A stretch of 64,000 nt of DNA from CBDHCC01 sp965261015 (GCA_965261015.1 CBDHCC010000002.1:434001-498000); one strand, 5' to 3'. Shown: positions 28,821 through 37,750, numbered from the stretch's first letter. Program-made: numbers and translations. Notes: generated from the sequence alone by a model not told the origin.

Positions 28821-30011
28821 TCATACATCGCAGTCTCTCCCGTGGCAGGCATTATCGATCAGCTCGCTGATCCGGTTAGCGGTCTCGAACAGATGCGCGT
28901 CGTTGAAGTGCGTGTAGCGCGCCGTGCTCTCCATGCGGCTGTGCCCCAACAGCTGCTGTGAGACGGGCAACGGTAGTGCCAGTCGAGCCGCATGGCTGGC
29001 GTAGCTATGCCGAAGGTCGTGCAGACGCATGTCGGGTAGCCCCGCCTCCCGGCGAACCTTTCGCCAGAACCTGGTCACGCTGATCGGGTTGCCGTTGCCG
29101 ATGTCGAAGACGTGATCGTCCGGCGCGCGCCGGCTGAGAGTGCCGAGCATCCATGCAGCGTCGCGGCAGAGCTGCACGGTTCGGGCACCCGTCTTGCTGT
29201 CCTCAAGGTGAAGGCGGGAGCCCCGGACTTCGCACCAGCGCAGTCCGGTGATCTCGGACATGCGGCACCCGGTCAGCGTCAGCAGCGACAAGGCGATGTA
29301 GTGGAGCGGCCACTCCTTTCGGTGCCGCTCCAGCGCCCCGCCCAGGCTCTCGAACTCCTTGGGCGAGAGGAAGCGCTCGACCTTTCGCATCTTGTTGCGC
29401 CTGACCCGGTCGCATGGATTTGTGCCTTCAGGACGGTGCCCCCACTCGATCGCCTTGTTGAAGATGGCCCTCACGCGATCGAACGCCCGGTTGGCGGCTC
29501 CGGGTGAGCCGCTTCGGGTGGCGTCGATCATCCATCGCGCGATGTCCTCGCGGGTGATCTCGTCAATGCCCCTGCCTGGGAACATCGCGTTCAAATAGGC
29601 GACGCGATATTCGTTCTCGCCTTTTAGCGTGGACGGCTTCCACCCTGGCGACACACGCGCCCAATAGGCGGTGATGAAGTCCTGGTAGAGAGGGGCCGCT
29701 CGCTTGCGCTTGCGCTCGTCCGATGGTGCCGCGGCGTCCGCCGCAACGTAGAGGCAGCGCCTGGCGATATCGAGCGCGGTGCGCTCGTCGATCACGGCCG
29801 TGTTGCCGATGGTGACGGTTTCGGTGCGCCCGCGCCAATTGCCCTGGACGACATAGACGCTGCGCCCGGAGGCGTATTCGCGCACGCCGAAGCCCGGCTG
29901 CTTGCCGGACCAGCGCGTCGTCCGCGCCTTGCCTGGTGAGCGTTGGACCTCCGCTAGACCGTGGAGCTTCAGCTCGCGGCCGACGAACTCTTTGGGGTCG
30001 ATATGCTTCAT
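28821..30011 (-). CDS. Tyrosine-type site-specific integrase (downstream of a tandem pair)
   Basis: This 396-residue protein has an N-terminal arm-binding domain and SAM-like core-binding domain (about 105-200) followed by the catalytic domain. Catalytic residues appear in LTGCRMSEITGLRW (Arg), LHDLRHSYASHAA (H-x-x-R) and LLGHSRMESTARYTH (His and Tyr). Its start overlaps the stop of the other integrase by 4 bases. It probably helps move the island lying between rplA and rplJ. No upstream promoter is apparent, so it likely depends on the first integrase for translation. Confidence 0.93.
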   Translation of the reverse strand: MKHIDPKEFVGRELKLHGLAEVQRSPGKARTTRWSGKQPGFGVREYASGRSVYVVQGNWRGRTETVTIGNTAVIDERTALDIARRCLYVAADAAAPSDERKRKRAAPLYQDFITAYWARVSPGWKPSTLKGENEYRVAYLNAMFPGRGIDEITREDIARWMIDATRSGSPGAANRAFDRVRAIFNKAIEWGHRPEGTNPCDRVRRNKMRKVERFLSPKEFESLGGALERHRKEWPLHYIALSLLTLTGCRMSEITGLRWCEVRGSRLHLEDSKTGARTVQLCRDAAWMLGTLSRRAPDDHVFDIGNGNPISVTRFWRKVRREAGLPDMRLHDLRHSYASHAARLALPLPVSQQLLGHSRMESTARYTHFNDAHLFETANRISELIDNACHGRDCDV

Positions 30012-31288
30012 GCCCGGAATCCCATCATGGTTGCGATGGAGGCACCGACCTGTTCGGCGGCCTCCGCGATGCAGGTGTCATTGAGGTGCGCGTAGCGCCG
30101 CGTGGTGTCGGGCAGCTTGTGCCCGGCGAGGCGACCGACCGCCTCAAGGTCGATGCCGTTCTGAACTGCGATCGATACATAGCTGTGGCGGAGATCGTGC
30201 AGCCGCACGTCGGGCAAGCCGGCGGTGCGGCGAAAGTAAAACCAGAACCGCGACAGGTGGGGCGGCTCGCCGTCCTCGTGCGCGAAGACGTAGGCGTCGG
30301 GTTCACCTCCGGGCATTTCGTTGAGCAGAGCGCGAGCGTGGTCGCTCAGCAGGATGTTCTTCCGGCCCGTCTTGCTGCGGGGCAGCTCCAGCCGGTCACC
30401 GTTCACGTCCTTCCAGCGCAGCATACCGATCTCGTTGGATCGCGCGCCGGTGTGGATCAGCAGCCGAATCGCCGTGGCCGTGATCCAGTCGTTCAACTCC
30501 GACAGCCGCCGCTCGAGGCGGGAATACTCGGCGTGATCGAGGAAGCGTTGCTTCGGCTCAGAGGGGTAACGGGACAGTCCCCTGGTCGGGTCGGACCCGA
30601 GCTTCCGATGACCCAGCCGCTCCGCATAATCCATCACGGCGCTGAGCGTCGGCACGGCTCGGTTGAAGCGTCCCGGTTTGGCGATCATGCCGTCCTTCCA
30701 TCGCAGAATATCGGGCCGGCCGATCGCGTCGACAGGCGTGCGGCCGAACTCCGGGATGAGCACGTGTTCGATGTCGCGGATGTTGTGGCTCTCAGTGCTT
30801 TTTGCCCAGGCGTGTGGACGGTCCACTAGGAACACCTCGCACACCTCCTCAAAAGTCGGGGCGCGCGCGACCTCCCGCTTTTTCGGCCGCTGCGGCAGTC
30901 CGTGGAGGAGCGCGGTGCGCAGCCTGTCACGAGCGAGGCGTCGAGCCTTGTCGGCGTCGATCTCCTCGACCGGCCCGATCGTCCAAACCCGCGCTTTGCC
31001 GCGCTCCACGTAGCGGACGATCCAGCGCCGGTTCCCGCTCGGATACCGGCGCAATCCGAAGCCCGGAAGCTCGGTGTCCCAGATGACCTCCTCGATGAGT
31101 CCGCACCGTCGACGGGCGACGTAGCCGGTCAGCCGTTCCTTCCTTGCACGACGAGTGCTTCGCGATAGCGTCGCACCGCTCGTGCAACTTCCTGTTAGTA
31201 TCTGCGCCTTATCCGATCGCATGACGCCGGGATCGAAAAGGTGTTGCGAAAGCCGCTCGGTCGGCGTGACAGTATGGCCACCAAGCAT
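30008..31288 (-). CDS. Tyrosine-type site-specific integrase (upstream of a tandem pair)
   Basis: This is 426 residues from the ATG at 31286-31288; an internal ATG at 31220-31222 (MRSDKAQ) is an alternative start. Catalytic segments are HTGARSNEIGMLRW, LHDLRHSYVSIAV and RLAGHKLPDTTRRYAHL. The core-binding domain lies around residues 140-240. It is about 400 bases downstream of the rplA stop, with a terminator and repeats in between, consistent with the insertion end of an island. It differs clearly in sequence from its overlapping partner, so this is not a recent duplication. Confidence 0.93.
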   Translation of the reverse strand: MLGGHTVTPTERLSQHLFDPGVMRSDKAQILTGSCTSGATLSRSTRRARKERLTGYVARRRCGLIEEVIWDTELPGFGLRRYPSGNRRWIVRYVERGKARVWTIGPVEEIDADKARRLARDRLRTALLHGLPQRPKKREVARAPTFEEVCEVFLVDRPHAWAKSTESHNIRDIEHVLIPEFGRTPVDAIGRPDILRWKDGMIAKPGRFNRAVPTLSAVMDYAERLGHRKLGSDPTRGLSRYPSEPKQRFLDHAEYSRLERRLSELNDWITATAIRLLIHTGARSNEIGMLRWKDVNGDRLELPRSKTGRKNILLSDHARALLNEMPGGEPDAYVFAHEDGEPPHLSRFWFYFRRTAGLPDVRLHDLRHSYVSIAVQNGIDLEAVGRLAGHKLPDTTRRYAHLNDTCIAEAAEQVGASIATMMGFRA

Positions 31289-31394
31289 GTCCGATTCGCT
31301 CCTAGCTTTCGTGGAGCTATCAGGTTGCCTTAAGAGGGGTTTAATTTGCGTTGACTTGCGGGTGCCGCGTTCGGTGGGCTCCTCTTCCCCACCC

Positions 31395-31490
31395 CGCTCG
31401 TCCTGAGCCTGTCGAAGGACGTATAATGGCAGCAGCGGCGACCGCCGGCAGTGCCTTACCCAACGTCCTTCGACAAGCTCAGGACGAGCG
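31395..31490. repeat. Sphingomonad-type inverted repeat element
   Basis: The arms at 31395-31422 and 31463-31490 are 28 bases long and complementary except at one position. Their core is GTCCTGAGCCTGTCGAAGGA. A 40-base spacer separates them. Copies recur at 38313-38414 and, diverged, at 18061-18132. Confidence 0.88.
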
Positions 31491-31630
31491 GATCGGAGGC
31501 GAGGGGTTCAACGCGCGGCTGACTGCTAAACCAGGACGAAGGAGGTAGTGGGTCTGGAAAAGACATAATCGCCTTCGACAGGCTCAGCCCAAACGGCTCA
31601 CAGAAGCAGGCGCTCTAATCTGAAACGAAG

Positions 31631-31666
31631 AGAGGGGTCGCACAGCCTTCGCCGCGCGACCCCTCT
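31631..31666 (-). terminator. Rho-independent terminator of rplK-rplA
   Basis: AGAGGGGTCGC (31631-31641) pairs perfectly with GCGACCCCTCT (31656-31666), an 11-bp stem with a 14-base loop, 18 bases past the rplA stop. On the minus strand a CTTCGTTTC run follows. It separates rplKA transcription from the island. Confidence 0.8.
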
Positions 31667-31684
31667 CCCACTCTCGGCGTCTGG

Positions 31685-32380
31685 TCAGACCGCCGACAGC
31701 TCGCTCACGTCCAGCTTCAGCCCCGGCCCCATGGTGGTGGAGACCGCCGCCTTGCGCAGGTACTTGCCCTTCGCGCCCGACGGCTTCGCCTTGACGATGG
31801 CGTCGACGAACGCGTCCATGTTCGCGCGCAGGTCGGCCGCATCGAAGCTCGTCTTGCCGATGCCGGCGTGGATGATCCCCGCCTTTTCGACGCGATACTC
31901 GATCTGGCCGCCCTTGGCCGCCTCGACCGCCGCCGTGACGTTGGGAGTGACCGTGCCCAGCTTCGGATTCGGCATCAGGCCCTTCGGCCCCAGCACCTTG
32001 CCCAGCCGTCCGACCACGCCCATCATGTCGGGCGTCGCGATCACCCGGTCGAAGTCGGACCGGCCCTCCTGGATCTCGGTCATCAGGTCGTCGTCGCCGA
32101 CCACCTCCGCGCCGGCGGCGCGCGCCTCCTCCGCCTTGTCGCCGCGCGCGAACACGGCCACGCGCACCGACTTGCCCGTGCCCTTGGGCAGGGTCACGAC
32201 GCCGCGCACCATCTGGTCGGCGTGGCGCGGGTCGACGCCCAGATTGAGCGCGACCTCGACCGTCTGGTCGAACTTCGCCGTGTCCAGGTCCTTCAACAGA
32301 CCGATGGCCTCGTCGACCCCGTACAGCTTCTCGCGATCGATCTTGGCGGCGACCGCCTTCTGCTTCTTCGTGTCAGCCAT
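31685..32380 (-). CDS. rplA: 50S ribosomal protein L1
   Basis: This 231-residue protein has the L1 segments VEVALNLGVDPRHADQMVRG, VTLPKGTGKSVRVAVFA, LGPKGLMPNPKLGTV and the GKTSFDAADLRAN region. L1 binds 23S rRNA at the exit-site stalk and can repress its own mRNA. It follows rplK by 4 bases. The downstream neighbour is an island and not rplJ. Confidence 0.97.
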   Translation of the reverse strand: MADTKKQKAVAAKIDREKLYGVDEAIGLLKDLDTAKFDQTVEVALNLGVDPRHADQMVRGVVTLPKGTGKSVRVAVFARGDKAEEARAAGAEVVGDDDLMTEIQEGRSDFDRVIATPDMMGVVGRLGKVLGPKGLMPNPKLGTVTPNVTAAVEAAKGGQIEYRVEKAGIIHAGIGKTSFDAADLRANMDAFVDAIVKAKPSGAKGKYLRKAAVSTTMGPGLKLDVSELSAV

Positions 32381-32384
32381 GGGT

Positions 32385-32816
32385 TCAGCCCTCCACCACT
32401 TCGAGGCCCATCGAGCGCGCGGAGCCCTCGATGATCCTGGTCGCCTGCTCGCTCGTGTTCGCGTTCAGGTCCTTCATCTTCTGCTCGGCGATCTGGGTGA
32501 GCGCCGACCGCTTGATCGTGCCCGCCGACACCTTGCCAGGCTCCTTCGAACCCGACTTCAGGTTGGCCGCCTTCTTGATCAGGAAGCTCGCCGGCGGCGA
32601 CTTCGTCTCGAACGAAAAGGATCGGTCGGCATAGACCGTGATCTTCGTCGGGATCGGCGTGGTCTTTTCCAGGTCCTGCGTGGCGGCGTTGAACGCCTTG
32701 CAGAACTCCATAATGTTCACGCCGCGCTGGCCGAGCGCCGGGCCGATCGGCGGCGACGGGTTGGCGGCACCCGCTGGCACCTGCAGGTTGATGTATCCCG
32801 TAATCTTCTTTGCCAT
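32385..32816 (-). CDS. rplK: 50S ribosomal protein L11
   Basis: This 143-residue protein contains YINLQVPAGAANPSPPIGPA, LGQRGVNIMEFCKAFNA and a C-terminal domain with GTIKRSALTQIAEQKMKDLN. L11 binds the GTPase-associated centre of 23S rRNA and is needed for RelA activation. It is the first gene of rplKA. Confidence 0.97.
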   Translation of the reverse strand: MAKKITGYINLQVPAGAANPSPPIGPALGQRGVNIMEFCKAFNAATQDLEKTTPIPTKITVYADRSFSFETKSPPASFLIKKAANLKSGSKEPGKVSAGTIKRSALTQIAEQKMKDLNANTSEQATRIIEGSARSMGLEVVEG

Positions 32817-32884
32817 GTCTCACTCTTTCTCAAGTTTAGCGGTGGTGACGGGCGAGAGCCCTCCCGCGGGTTGTCAGGCGGGGG

Positions 32885-33424
32885 CTATCCCTTGGACAGC
32901 TCCACCTGGTCGAACTCCAATTCCACGGGCGTGGCGCGCCCGAAGATGGAGACGGACACCTTGACGCGGCCGCGCTCGAAATCGAGCTCCTCGACCACGC
33001 CGGTGAAGGTGGCGAAGGGCCCTTCGAGCACCTTGACCTGATCGCCGATCTCATAGTCGACGTTGATCTGCTGCTTGGGTGCCGCGGCCGCCTCCTCCTT
33101 GGTGTTGAGGATGCGGGCGGCCTCCGCCTCGGGGATCGGGCGCGGCTTGTTGTCGGACCCCAGAAAGCCGGTCACCTTCGGCGTGTTCTTGACCAGGTGA
33201 TAGACGTCGTCCGTCATCTGCAGCTTGGCGAGCACGTAGCCCGGAAAGAACTTCTTCTCCGACTGCACCTTCTTGCCGCGACGCACCTCCGTCACCGTCT
33301 CGGTGGGCACCTCCACATCCTCGACCAACTCACTAAGCCCCAGACGCTGGGCGTCCGCCAGGATCTGGTCGCGAACCTTGTTCTCGAAGCCCGAATAGGC
33401 GTGAATGATGTACCAGCGTGCCAT
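32885..33424 (-). CDS. nusG: Transcription termination/antitermination protein NusG
   Basis: This 179-residue protein starts ARWYIIHAYSGFENKVRDQI. The NGN domain ends around VTGFLG, and a C-terminal KOW domain has GDQVKVLEGPFATFTGVVEE. NusG links RNA polymerase to Rho or to the ribosome. It lies between secE and rplK, as in most proteobacteria. Confidence 0.97.
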   Translation of the reverse strand: MARWYIIHAYSGFENKVRDQILADAQRLGLSELVEDVEVPTETVTEVRRGKKVQSEKKFFPGYVLAKLQMTDDVYHLVKNTPKVTGFLGSDNKPRPIPEAEAARILNTKEEAAAAPKQQINVDYEIGDQVKVLEGPFATFTGVVEELDFERGRVKVSVSIFGRATPVELEFDQVELSKG

Positions 33425-33456
33425 AGGGTGGTGCCGTCGATCCTGGTTGCGCCCGC

Positions 33457-33654
33457 TCAGGAGAGCAGGCTGAGAAGGGCCTTCACGGCGCGACCGAAGA
33501 TCGTGTCCGTGACGAAGAAGAAGGATGCGAGCAGGACGGTCATCAGCACGACCATCACGGTCGTCATCACCGTCTCTCGCCCGGTCGGCCAGACGATCTT
33601 GGCCGACTCCGCCTTGACCTGGTTCACGAATTCACCGGGGGAAGGTCGTGCCAC
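33457..33654 (-). CDS. secE: Preprotein translocase subunit SecE
   Basis: This 65-residue protein has the single-spanning layout: a conserved amphipathic segment (FVNQVKAESAKIVWPTGRET) and one membrane helix (VMTTVMVVLMTVLLASFFFV). SecE stabilises SecY in the inner-membrane translocon. It sits 32 bases upstream of nusG and downstream of tRNA-Trp. Confidence 0.95.
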   Translation of the reverse strand: MARPSPGEFVNQVKAESAKIVWPTGRETVMTTVMVVLMTVLLASFFFVTDTIFGRAVKALLSLLS

Positions 33655-33792
33655 GAAATCGTCTCACCTGGTTGTCGCCGAACCGTCGCGCCACACGGCA
33701 CCCGGCTTCGGCGCTCACCATCGCGCCGACGATCGATCGTCACTGGGATGGAAGGGTCGCGGCTTAGCGCCCGGCGGGGCCGCTGTCCAGCG

Positions 33793-33868
33793 TGGCAGGA
33801 GTGGAGGGACTCGAACCCACGGCCCTCGGTTTTGGAGACCGATGCTCTACCAACTGAGCTACACTCCT
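33793..33868 (-). tRNA. trnW: tRNA-Trp (CCA anticodon)
   Basis: A 76-base cloverleaf on the minus strand with encoded 3' CCA. The acceptor AGGAGTG pairs with CACTCCT, the D-arm is AGCTCAGTTGGTAGAGC, the anticodon loop is CTCCAAA and the T-arm loop contains TTCGAGT. It is upstream of secE-nusG, a common proteobacterial arrangement. Confidence 0.97.
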
Positions 33869-33878
33869 GTGCCCGGCC

Positions 33879-33907
33879 GACCTAGGGACAGGCGATCGGG
33901 ATGGCAA
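33879..33907 (-). promoter_or_regulatory. Possible promoter for tRNA-Trp
   Basis: On the minus strand TTGCCA (33902-33907) and TAGGTC (33879-33884) are separated by 17 bases and end 10 bases before the mature tRNA. The -10 match is weak. Confidence 0.35.
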
Positions 33908-33912
33908 GCGCG

Positions 33913-34830
33913 TCACGCGCCGATCCACCCCTGCGCGCGATACCACCGCGCCGTCTCCTTCAAACCGCGCCGCGTGGGGATGGTCGGGGTCCACCAGTCG
34001 GCCGGCACCGCGGCGTCGGCGCGGCTGACCCAATTCGGATGGGCCAGATAGGCGGCGCGGTCCGGCGTCAGCTTGGCGCCCCCCCGCCGCACGGCGCGGT
34101 CCGCCCGCGCCGCCCAGCGGAGTAGCCGCGCGGGCGCTTGCACCACCGTCACCCGCCGCCCCATCGCCCAGCCGATCGCCCGGCCCAGGCTGGCGTGCGT
34201 CCACCCGTCCGGCTCGCCATCGTCGGGCTCGAAGCAGCGACCGACCGCCCCCTCCTGGCGCGCCACCGCCAGCAGGCAGCGCGCCAGGTCGTCGGCGTGC
34301 AGGAGGGACGCGCGGCCGGCCGGCGGCATCAGGACCACGCCGCGCGCGGCCATGCGGAACAGGTCCAGCATCTCCGTGTCGCCGGGGCCGTAGACCGCGG
34401 GCGGACGCACGATGGCCCAGTCCAACCCGGACAACCGCACCTCCCGCTCCGCCTCGCACTTGGATCGGCCATAGTCCGACAGTTCGGGCTCGCGCGCGGC
34501 CAGCGAGGACACATGGACGAAGCGGCGCACCCCCGCCTCGGCCGCCGCCGCCAGCGCCGCCGCCGTGCCCGCGACGTTGCCCGCCCGGAACTCGGCCAGC
34601 GAGGGCGCGCTCACCACGCCCGCGACGTGGATCGCGACGTCCGCCCGCCCCATCAGGTCGGCCAGCACGGCGGGTGTCTCGAGCGACCCGGCGATCCATC
34701 GGACGCCGTCGCGCGGCGGTTGGGGGCGGCGGGTCAGGGCATCGACGCGGTGCCCCTGCGACACGGCGCGGTCGAGAAGGTGCCGCCCGACAAAGCCGGT
34801 GGCGCCGGTGACCGCCAGCCGGGCCGTCAC
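33913..34830 (-). CDS. Extended SDR-family NAD(P)-dependent epimerase/dehydratase-like protein
   Basis: From the GTG at 34828-34830 the protein is 305 residues and opens with a Rossmann motif, LAVTGATGFVGRHLL. The active-site motif is YGRSKCEAE (Y-x3-K), preceded by FVHVSSLAA. The family acts on nucleotide sugars, quinone-associated cofactors or sterols; the substrate is unknown. An ATG at 34893 would overlap obgE by 26 bases and put 21 Pro/Arg-rich residues before the Rossmann strand, so the GTG is preferred. It follows obgE by 37 bases and is probably cotranscribed. Confidence 0.82.
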   Translation of the reverse strand: MTARLAVTGATGFVGRHLLDRAVSQGHRVDALTRRPQPPRDGVRWIAGSLETPAVLADLMGRADVAIHVAGVVSAPSLAEFRAGNVAGTAAALAAAAEAGVRRFVHVSSLAAREPELSDYGRSKCEAEREVRLSGLDWAIVRPPAVYGPGDTEMLDLFRMAARGVVLMPPAGRASLLHADDLARCLLAVARQEGAVGRCFEPDDGEPDGWTHASLGRAIGWAMGRRVTVVQAPARLLRWAARADRAVRRGGAKLTPDRAAYLAHPNWVSRADAAVPADWWTPTIPTRRGLKETARWYRAQGWIGA

Positions 34831-34867
34831 CGGGCGTCGCTCGGGCGATCCGGGGGCATCGCGCCCG

Positions 34868-35893
34868 TCAGGGCCGCCACTCCGCCACCTCATCCGCCAC
34901 CGAGCCCCTGGCCACGCGTTCCAGCAGCGCGTTCAGCACGGCCTCCACCCCGTCGCCCGTGGCGCCCGACAACGGAGTCACCAGGGCGGCGCCTTCGGCC
35001 TCCAGGGCGGCCGTCAGCTCCGCGACCCTAGCCGGTTCCAGCAGGTCGACCTTGTTCAGGCCGACGATCTGCGGCTTGTCGGACAGGTCCGCGCCGTACG
35101 CCTCCAGTTCGGCGTTGACCGTCGACCAGGCCGCGACGGGGTCCTCACCGGACGCGTCGATCAGGTGCAGCAGGGCCTGGCAGCGCTCCACATGGCCCAG
35201 GAAACGGTCGCCGATGCCCGCCCCCTCCGCCGCGCCCTCGATCAGGCCGGGAATATCGGCCACCACCAGCTCGCGCCCCCGGTGGCGCACCACGCCCAGC
35301 TTGGGGGCCAGCGTGGTGAAGGGGTAGGCCCCGACCTTCGCGTTGGCGTTCGAGACCGCGTTCAGGAAGGTGGACTTGCCCGCATTGGGCAGGCCGACCA
35401 GCCCCACGTCGGCCAGCAGCTTCAGGCGCAGCCAGACGGACAGCTCCTGCCCCGGCTCGCCCGGCTGGTGCTGTCGGGGCGCGCGGTTGGTCGACGTCTT
35501 GTACGACGCGTTGCCGCGCCCGCCCAACCCGCCTTCCAGCAGCACCAGTCGCTGGCCGATGGTCGTCAGGTCGGCGATCAGCGATCGGTCCTCGTCGTCG
35601 GCCAGGATCTGGGTGCCCGCCGGCACGCCGATGACCGCGTCCTCGCCACCCGCGCCGGTCCGGTCCTGCCCCGCCCCGCCGCCGCCGCGCCGCGCCTTGA
35701 AGTGCTGGGTGTAGCGAAAGTCGATCAGCGTGTTCAGGCCCGCCACCGCCTCGAACACCACGTCGCCGCCCCGGCCGCCATTGCCGCCATCCGGGCCGCC
35801 ATATTGCAGGTATTTCTCGCGCCGGAACGACACCGCGCCCGGTCCGCCCGCGCCCGAACGGATGTGGATCTTCGCCTGGTCGAGAAAATGCAT
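34868..35893 (-). CDS. obgE: GTPase ObgE/CgtA
   Basis: This 341-residue protein begins with a glycine-rich Obg domain (FRREKYLQYGGPDGGNGGRG). The G domain has GLPNAGKSTFLN (G1), DIPGLIEGA (G3) and LNKVDLL (G4). ObgE is an essential GTPase for 50S maturation and stress control. rplU and rpmA, its usual partners, are 2.8 kb away at 38.7-39.5 kb, separated by an unrelated gene pair and a repeat-rich gap. Confidence 0.96.
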   Translation of the reverse strand: MHFLDQAKIHIRSGAGGPGAVSFRREKYLQYGGPDGGNGGRGGDVVFEAVAGLNTLIDFRYTQHFKARRGGGGAGQDRTGAGGEDAVIGVPAGTQILADDEDRSLIADLTTIGQRLVLLEGGLGGRGNASYKTSTNRAPRQHQPGEPGQELSVWLRLKLLADVGLVGLPNAGKSTFLNAVSNANAKVGAYPFTTLAPKLGVVRHRGRELVVADIPGLIEGAAEGAGIGDRFLGHVERCQALLHLIDASGEDPVAAWSTVNAELEAYGADLSDKPQIVGLNKVDLLEPARVAELTAALEAEGAALVTPLSGATGDGVEAVLNALLERVARGSVADEVAEWRP

Positions 35894-35933
35894 GGCAGCG
35901 GGCTTAGCCCGGCCGGACCGTCAGGGCCACGCC

Positions 35934-36515
35934 CTAGCGCAGGTCGCCCAGCGCGTGGTCCATCAGCCCGGTCGCCATCTCGCGCGCCGCGTCCCGATCC
36001 AGCTTCAGCGCCTGGGCCATGGGCGCGCCCAGCAGCGAATCGCCCATCGCCAGCAGGACCAGGAGCAGCGTGTCCCGGCGCAGGGCCTGCTCGTCCTGCC
36101 CTTCCGGCCCCAGTTCGTCGACCAGGTCGTGGACCGCGCGCAGGATCGGGTCCAGCGCGTCCTCGTTGCCCGACACCATCATCCAGCTCGCCAGCGCCCC
36201 GGCCCCGTCGCGGTCGAAGGCGTCGAACACCAGGTCGACGATCCGCCGGGCGTCGCCGCCGTCAGCCCGGTGCGCGCGGACCGCCTCGCCGATCGTCCGA
36301 CAGACCTGTTCGGCCATCGACGCGGCCAGCGCGCGCTGCAGCCCCGCCGCCGACCCGAAATGGTGGAGCAGGTTGGCGTGCGTGCGGCCGATCCGCCCGG
36401 CCACCGCCTTCAAGGTCACGGCCTGCGGCCCGGCCTCGATCAGCAGCGAACGCGCGGCGTCCAGCGCCGCCGTGCGGCTGGCGAGCGGAGACAGGCGGCG
36501 GGCGGCTATTGACAT
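35934..36515 (-). CDS. TetR family transcriptional regulator
   Basis: This 193-residue protein has an N-terminal HTH (AARSLLIEAGPQAVTLKAVAGRIGRTHANLLHHFGS) typical of TetR proteins and a variable ligand domain. It is divergent from the metal-dependent hydrolase gene with 53 bases between starts, so it probably regulates that gene and itself. TGACAGCCATGTCAATA (about 36508-36524, minus and plus mixed) overlaps its start and includes a short TGACA...TGTCA palindrome that could be an operator. Confidence 0.85.
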   Translation of the reverse strand: MSIAARRLSPLASRTAALDAARSLLIEAGPQAVTLKAVAGRIGRTHANLLHHFGSAAGLQRALAASMAEQVCRTIGEAVRAHRADGGDARRIVDLVFDAFDRDGAGALASWMMVSGNEDALDPILRAVHDLVDELGPEGQDEQALRRDTLLLVLLAMGDSLLGAPMAQALKLDRDAAREMATGLMDHALGDLR

Positions 36516-36568
36516 GGCTGTCAGTAAGGATCACTCTTCACCCGACCGCAGTAGTGCCGGGAGCGCCC

Positions 36569-37474
36569 ATGTCCACCGCCGCCCTTCGTCGAGACCCCAC
36601 GCCGGCCGATCTGTCCATCACGCCGCGCGACGTCCGCTTCGCCCGCGGCCGGCGGCAGGATCGCTGGTGGCTGGGCGGCGACCCGATCGCTTCGGCCTAT
36701 CACAACGCGCTCTCCATCACCTTCCCGCGCGGCGAGGCGTATTTCGTGGAGTCCGTGAAGGCCTTTCGCGACGGCACCCCCGAAAAGCTGCGCCGGGAAA
36801 TCCGCGCCTTCACGCTGCAGGAGGTCATGCACTCCCGCGAGCACCTGGCGTTCAACACCCGCGTGTCCGACGCCGGCTATCGGATCGACCATCTGGAGCA
36901 GGCGGTGATCGACTCGCTGGCCAAGACCGAGGGGCGGCCGCGCATCCTGGACCTGGCCGTGACCATGGCGCTGGAGCACTACACCGCCACCATGGCCCAC
37001 GAGATCCTGAAGCGTCCGGAGGTCTTCGCGGGCGCCGAGCCGGAGCTGGCGAACCTGTGGCGGTGGCACGCGATCGAGGAGATCGAGCACAAGGGCGTGG
37101 CCTTCGACACCTGGATGCACGCGACCCGCGACTGGAGCCGGTGGAAGCGCTGGAAGGTCAAGGCGATCATGATGCTGGTCGTCACCAAGAATTTCTGGAT
37201 CGCGCGGGTGAAGGCGACCCTGGACCTGCTGGCGCAGGACGGCATCACCGGCTGGCGGGCGCGCTGGGGCCTGTTCCGCTATCTGATGCTGAAGCCCGGT
37301 GTGGTGCGCCGCATCCTGCCCGCCTGGGCCGCGTATTTCCTGCCGGGATTCCACCCCTGGAACGAGGACGACCGCCACCTGATCCAGCTCGCCGAAAGCG
37401 AATACGAGGCCGCCCTGCTCCCCGGCGGCCGCCTGCTGGACGTGCCCGACGAGGAGCGGTCGCCGGCCGAATGA
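36569..37474 (+). CDS. Predicted metal-dependent hydrolase (PF10118-like)
   Basis: From the ATG at 36569 the protein is 301 residues. It has histidine/glutamate motifs typical of this ferritin-like family: QEVMHSREHLAFN, MALEHYTATMAHEIL and WHAIEEIEHKGVAFD. The E-x6-H and E-x2-H patterns suggest a di-metal site. Function is uncharacterised. Its divergent TetR neighbour suggests ligand-induced expression. A much longer frame from 34565 runs antisense to obgE and is not real. Confidence 0.8.
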   Translation: MSTAALRRDPTPADLSITPRDVRFARGRRQDRWWLGGDPIASAYHNALSITFPRGEAYFVESVKAFRDGTPEKLRREIRAFTLQEVMHSREHLAFNTRVSDAGYRIDHLEQAVIDSLAKTEGRPRILDLAVTMALEHYTATMAHEILKRPEVFAGAEPELANLWRWHAIEEIEHKGVAFDTWMHATRDWSRWKRWKVKAIMMLVVTKNFWIARVKATLDLLAQDGITGWRARWGLFRYLMLKPGVVRRILPAWAAYFLPGFHPWNEDDRHLIQLAESEYEAALLPGGRLLDVPDEERSPAE

Positions 37475-37606
37475 GCTGAGGCCGGGACCCGCGCCGGAGG
37501 GGGGGTCAGACCCAACTGCGGATGTTCGAAACAGTGTCTCCCCCACCGCTCGTCCTGAGCCCGAACGGGGAGGAGGCTGGTCGCTGGACTCACCCCACCC
37601 AAACTC

Positions 37607-37697
37607 CGTCGCCCCGGCCTTGAGCCGGGGCCCAGCTTCTTCTCCGGTCCGTCCGCCCAGGAGAGCAGCCGGGTTCCGGGTCGAGCCCGGGGCGACG
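37607..37697. repeat. GC-rich inverted repeat element
   Basis: CGTCGCCCCGG near 37607 is matched by its exact complement CCGGGGCGACG ending near 37697. Further paired segments (CTTGAGCCGGGG with CCGGGTCGAGC) make a longer imperfect palindrome of about 90 bases. It is a second REP-like family, distinct from the GTCCTGAGC element. Confidence 0.75.
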
Positions 37698-37722
37698 GGG
37701 CGAACAAAGACGCACCACCCCC

Positions 37723-37750
37723 TTGACAAAACGAACCCGTTAGGATAACT
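37723..37750 (+). promoter_or_regulatory. Sigma-70-like promoter with no assigned gene
   Basis: TTGACA at 37723-37728 is followed after 16 bases by ATAACT at 37745-37750. The match to the -35 consensus is perfect. No ORF with a start signal follows; a small RNA ending at the hairpin at 38062-38091 is one possibility. Confidence 0.35.

Larger units (their letters stand above)
31289..31684. other. Intergenic region between the integrase pair and rplA
   Basis: No gene is seen. It contains the inverted repeat at 31395-31490, a half copy of the same element around 31572-31595 (CCTTCGACAGGCTCAG) and the rplKA terminator at 31631-31666. The attachment site of the island may lie here, but no core repeat could be identified. 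Confidence 0.6.
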
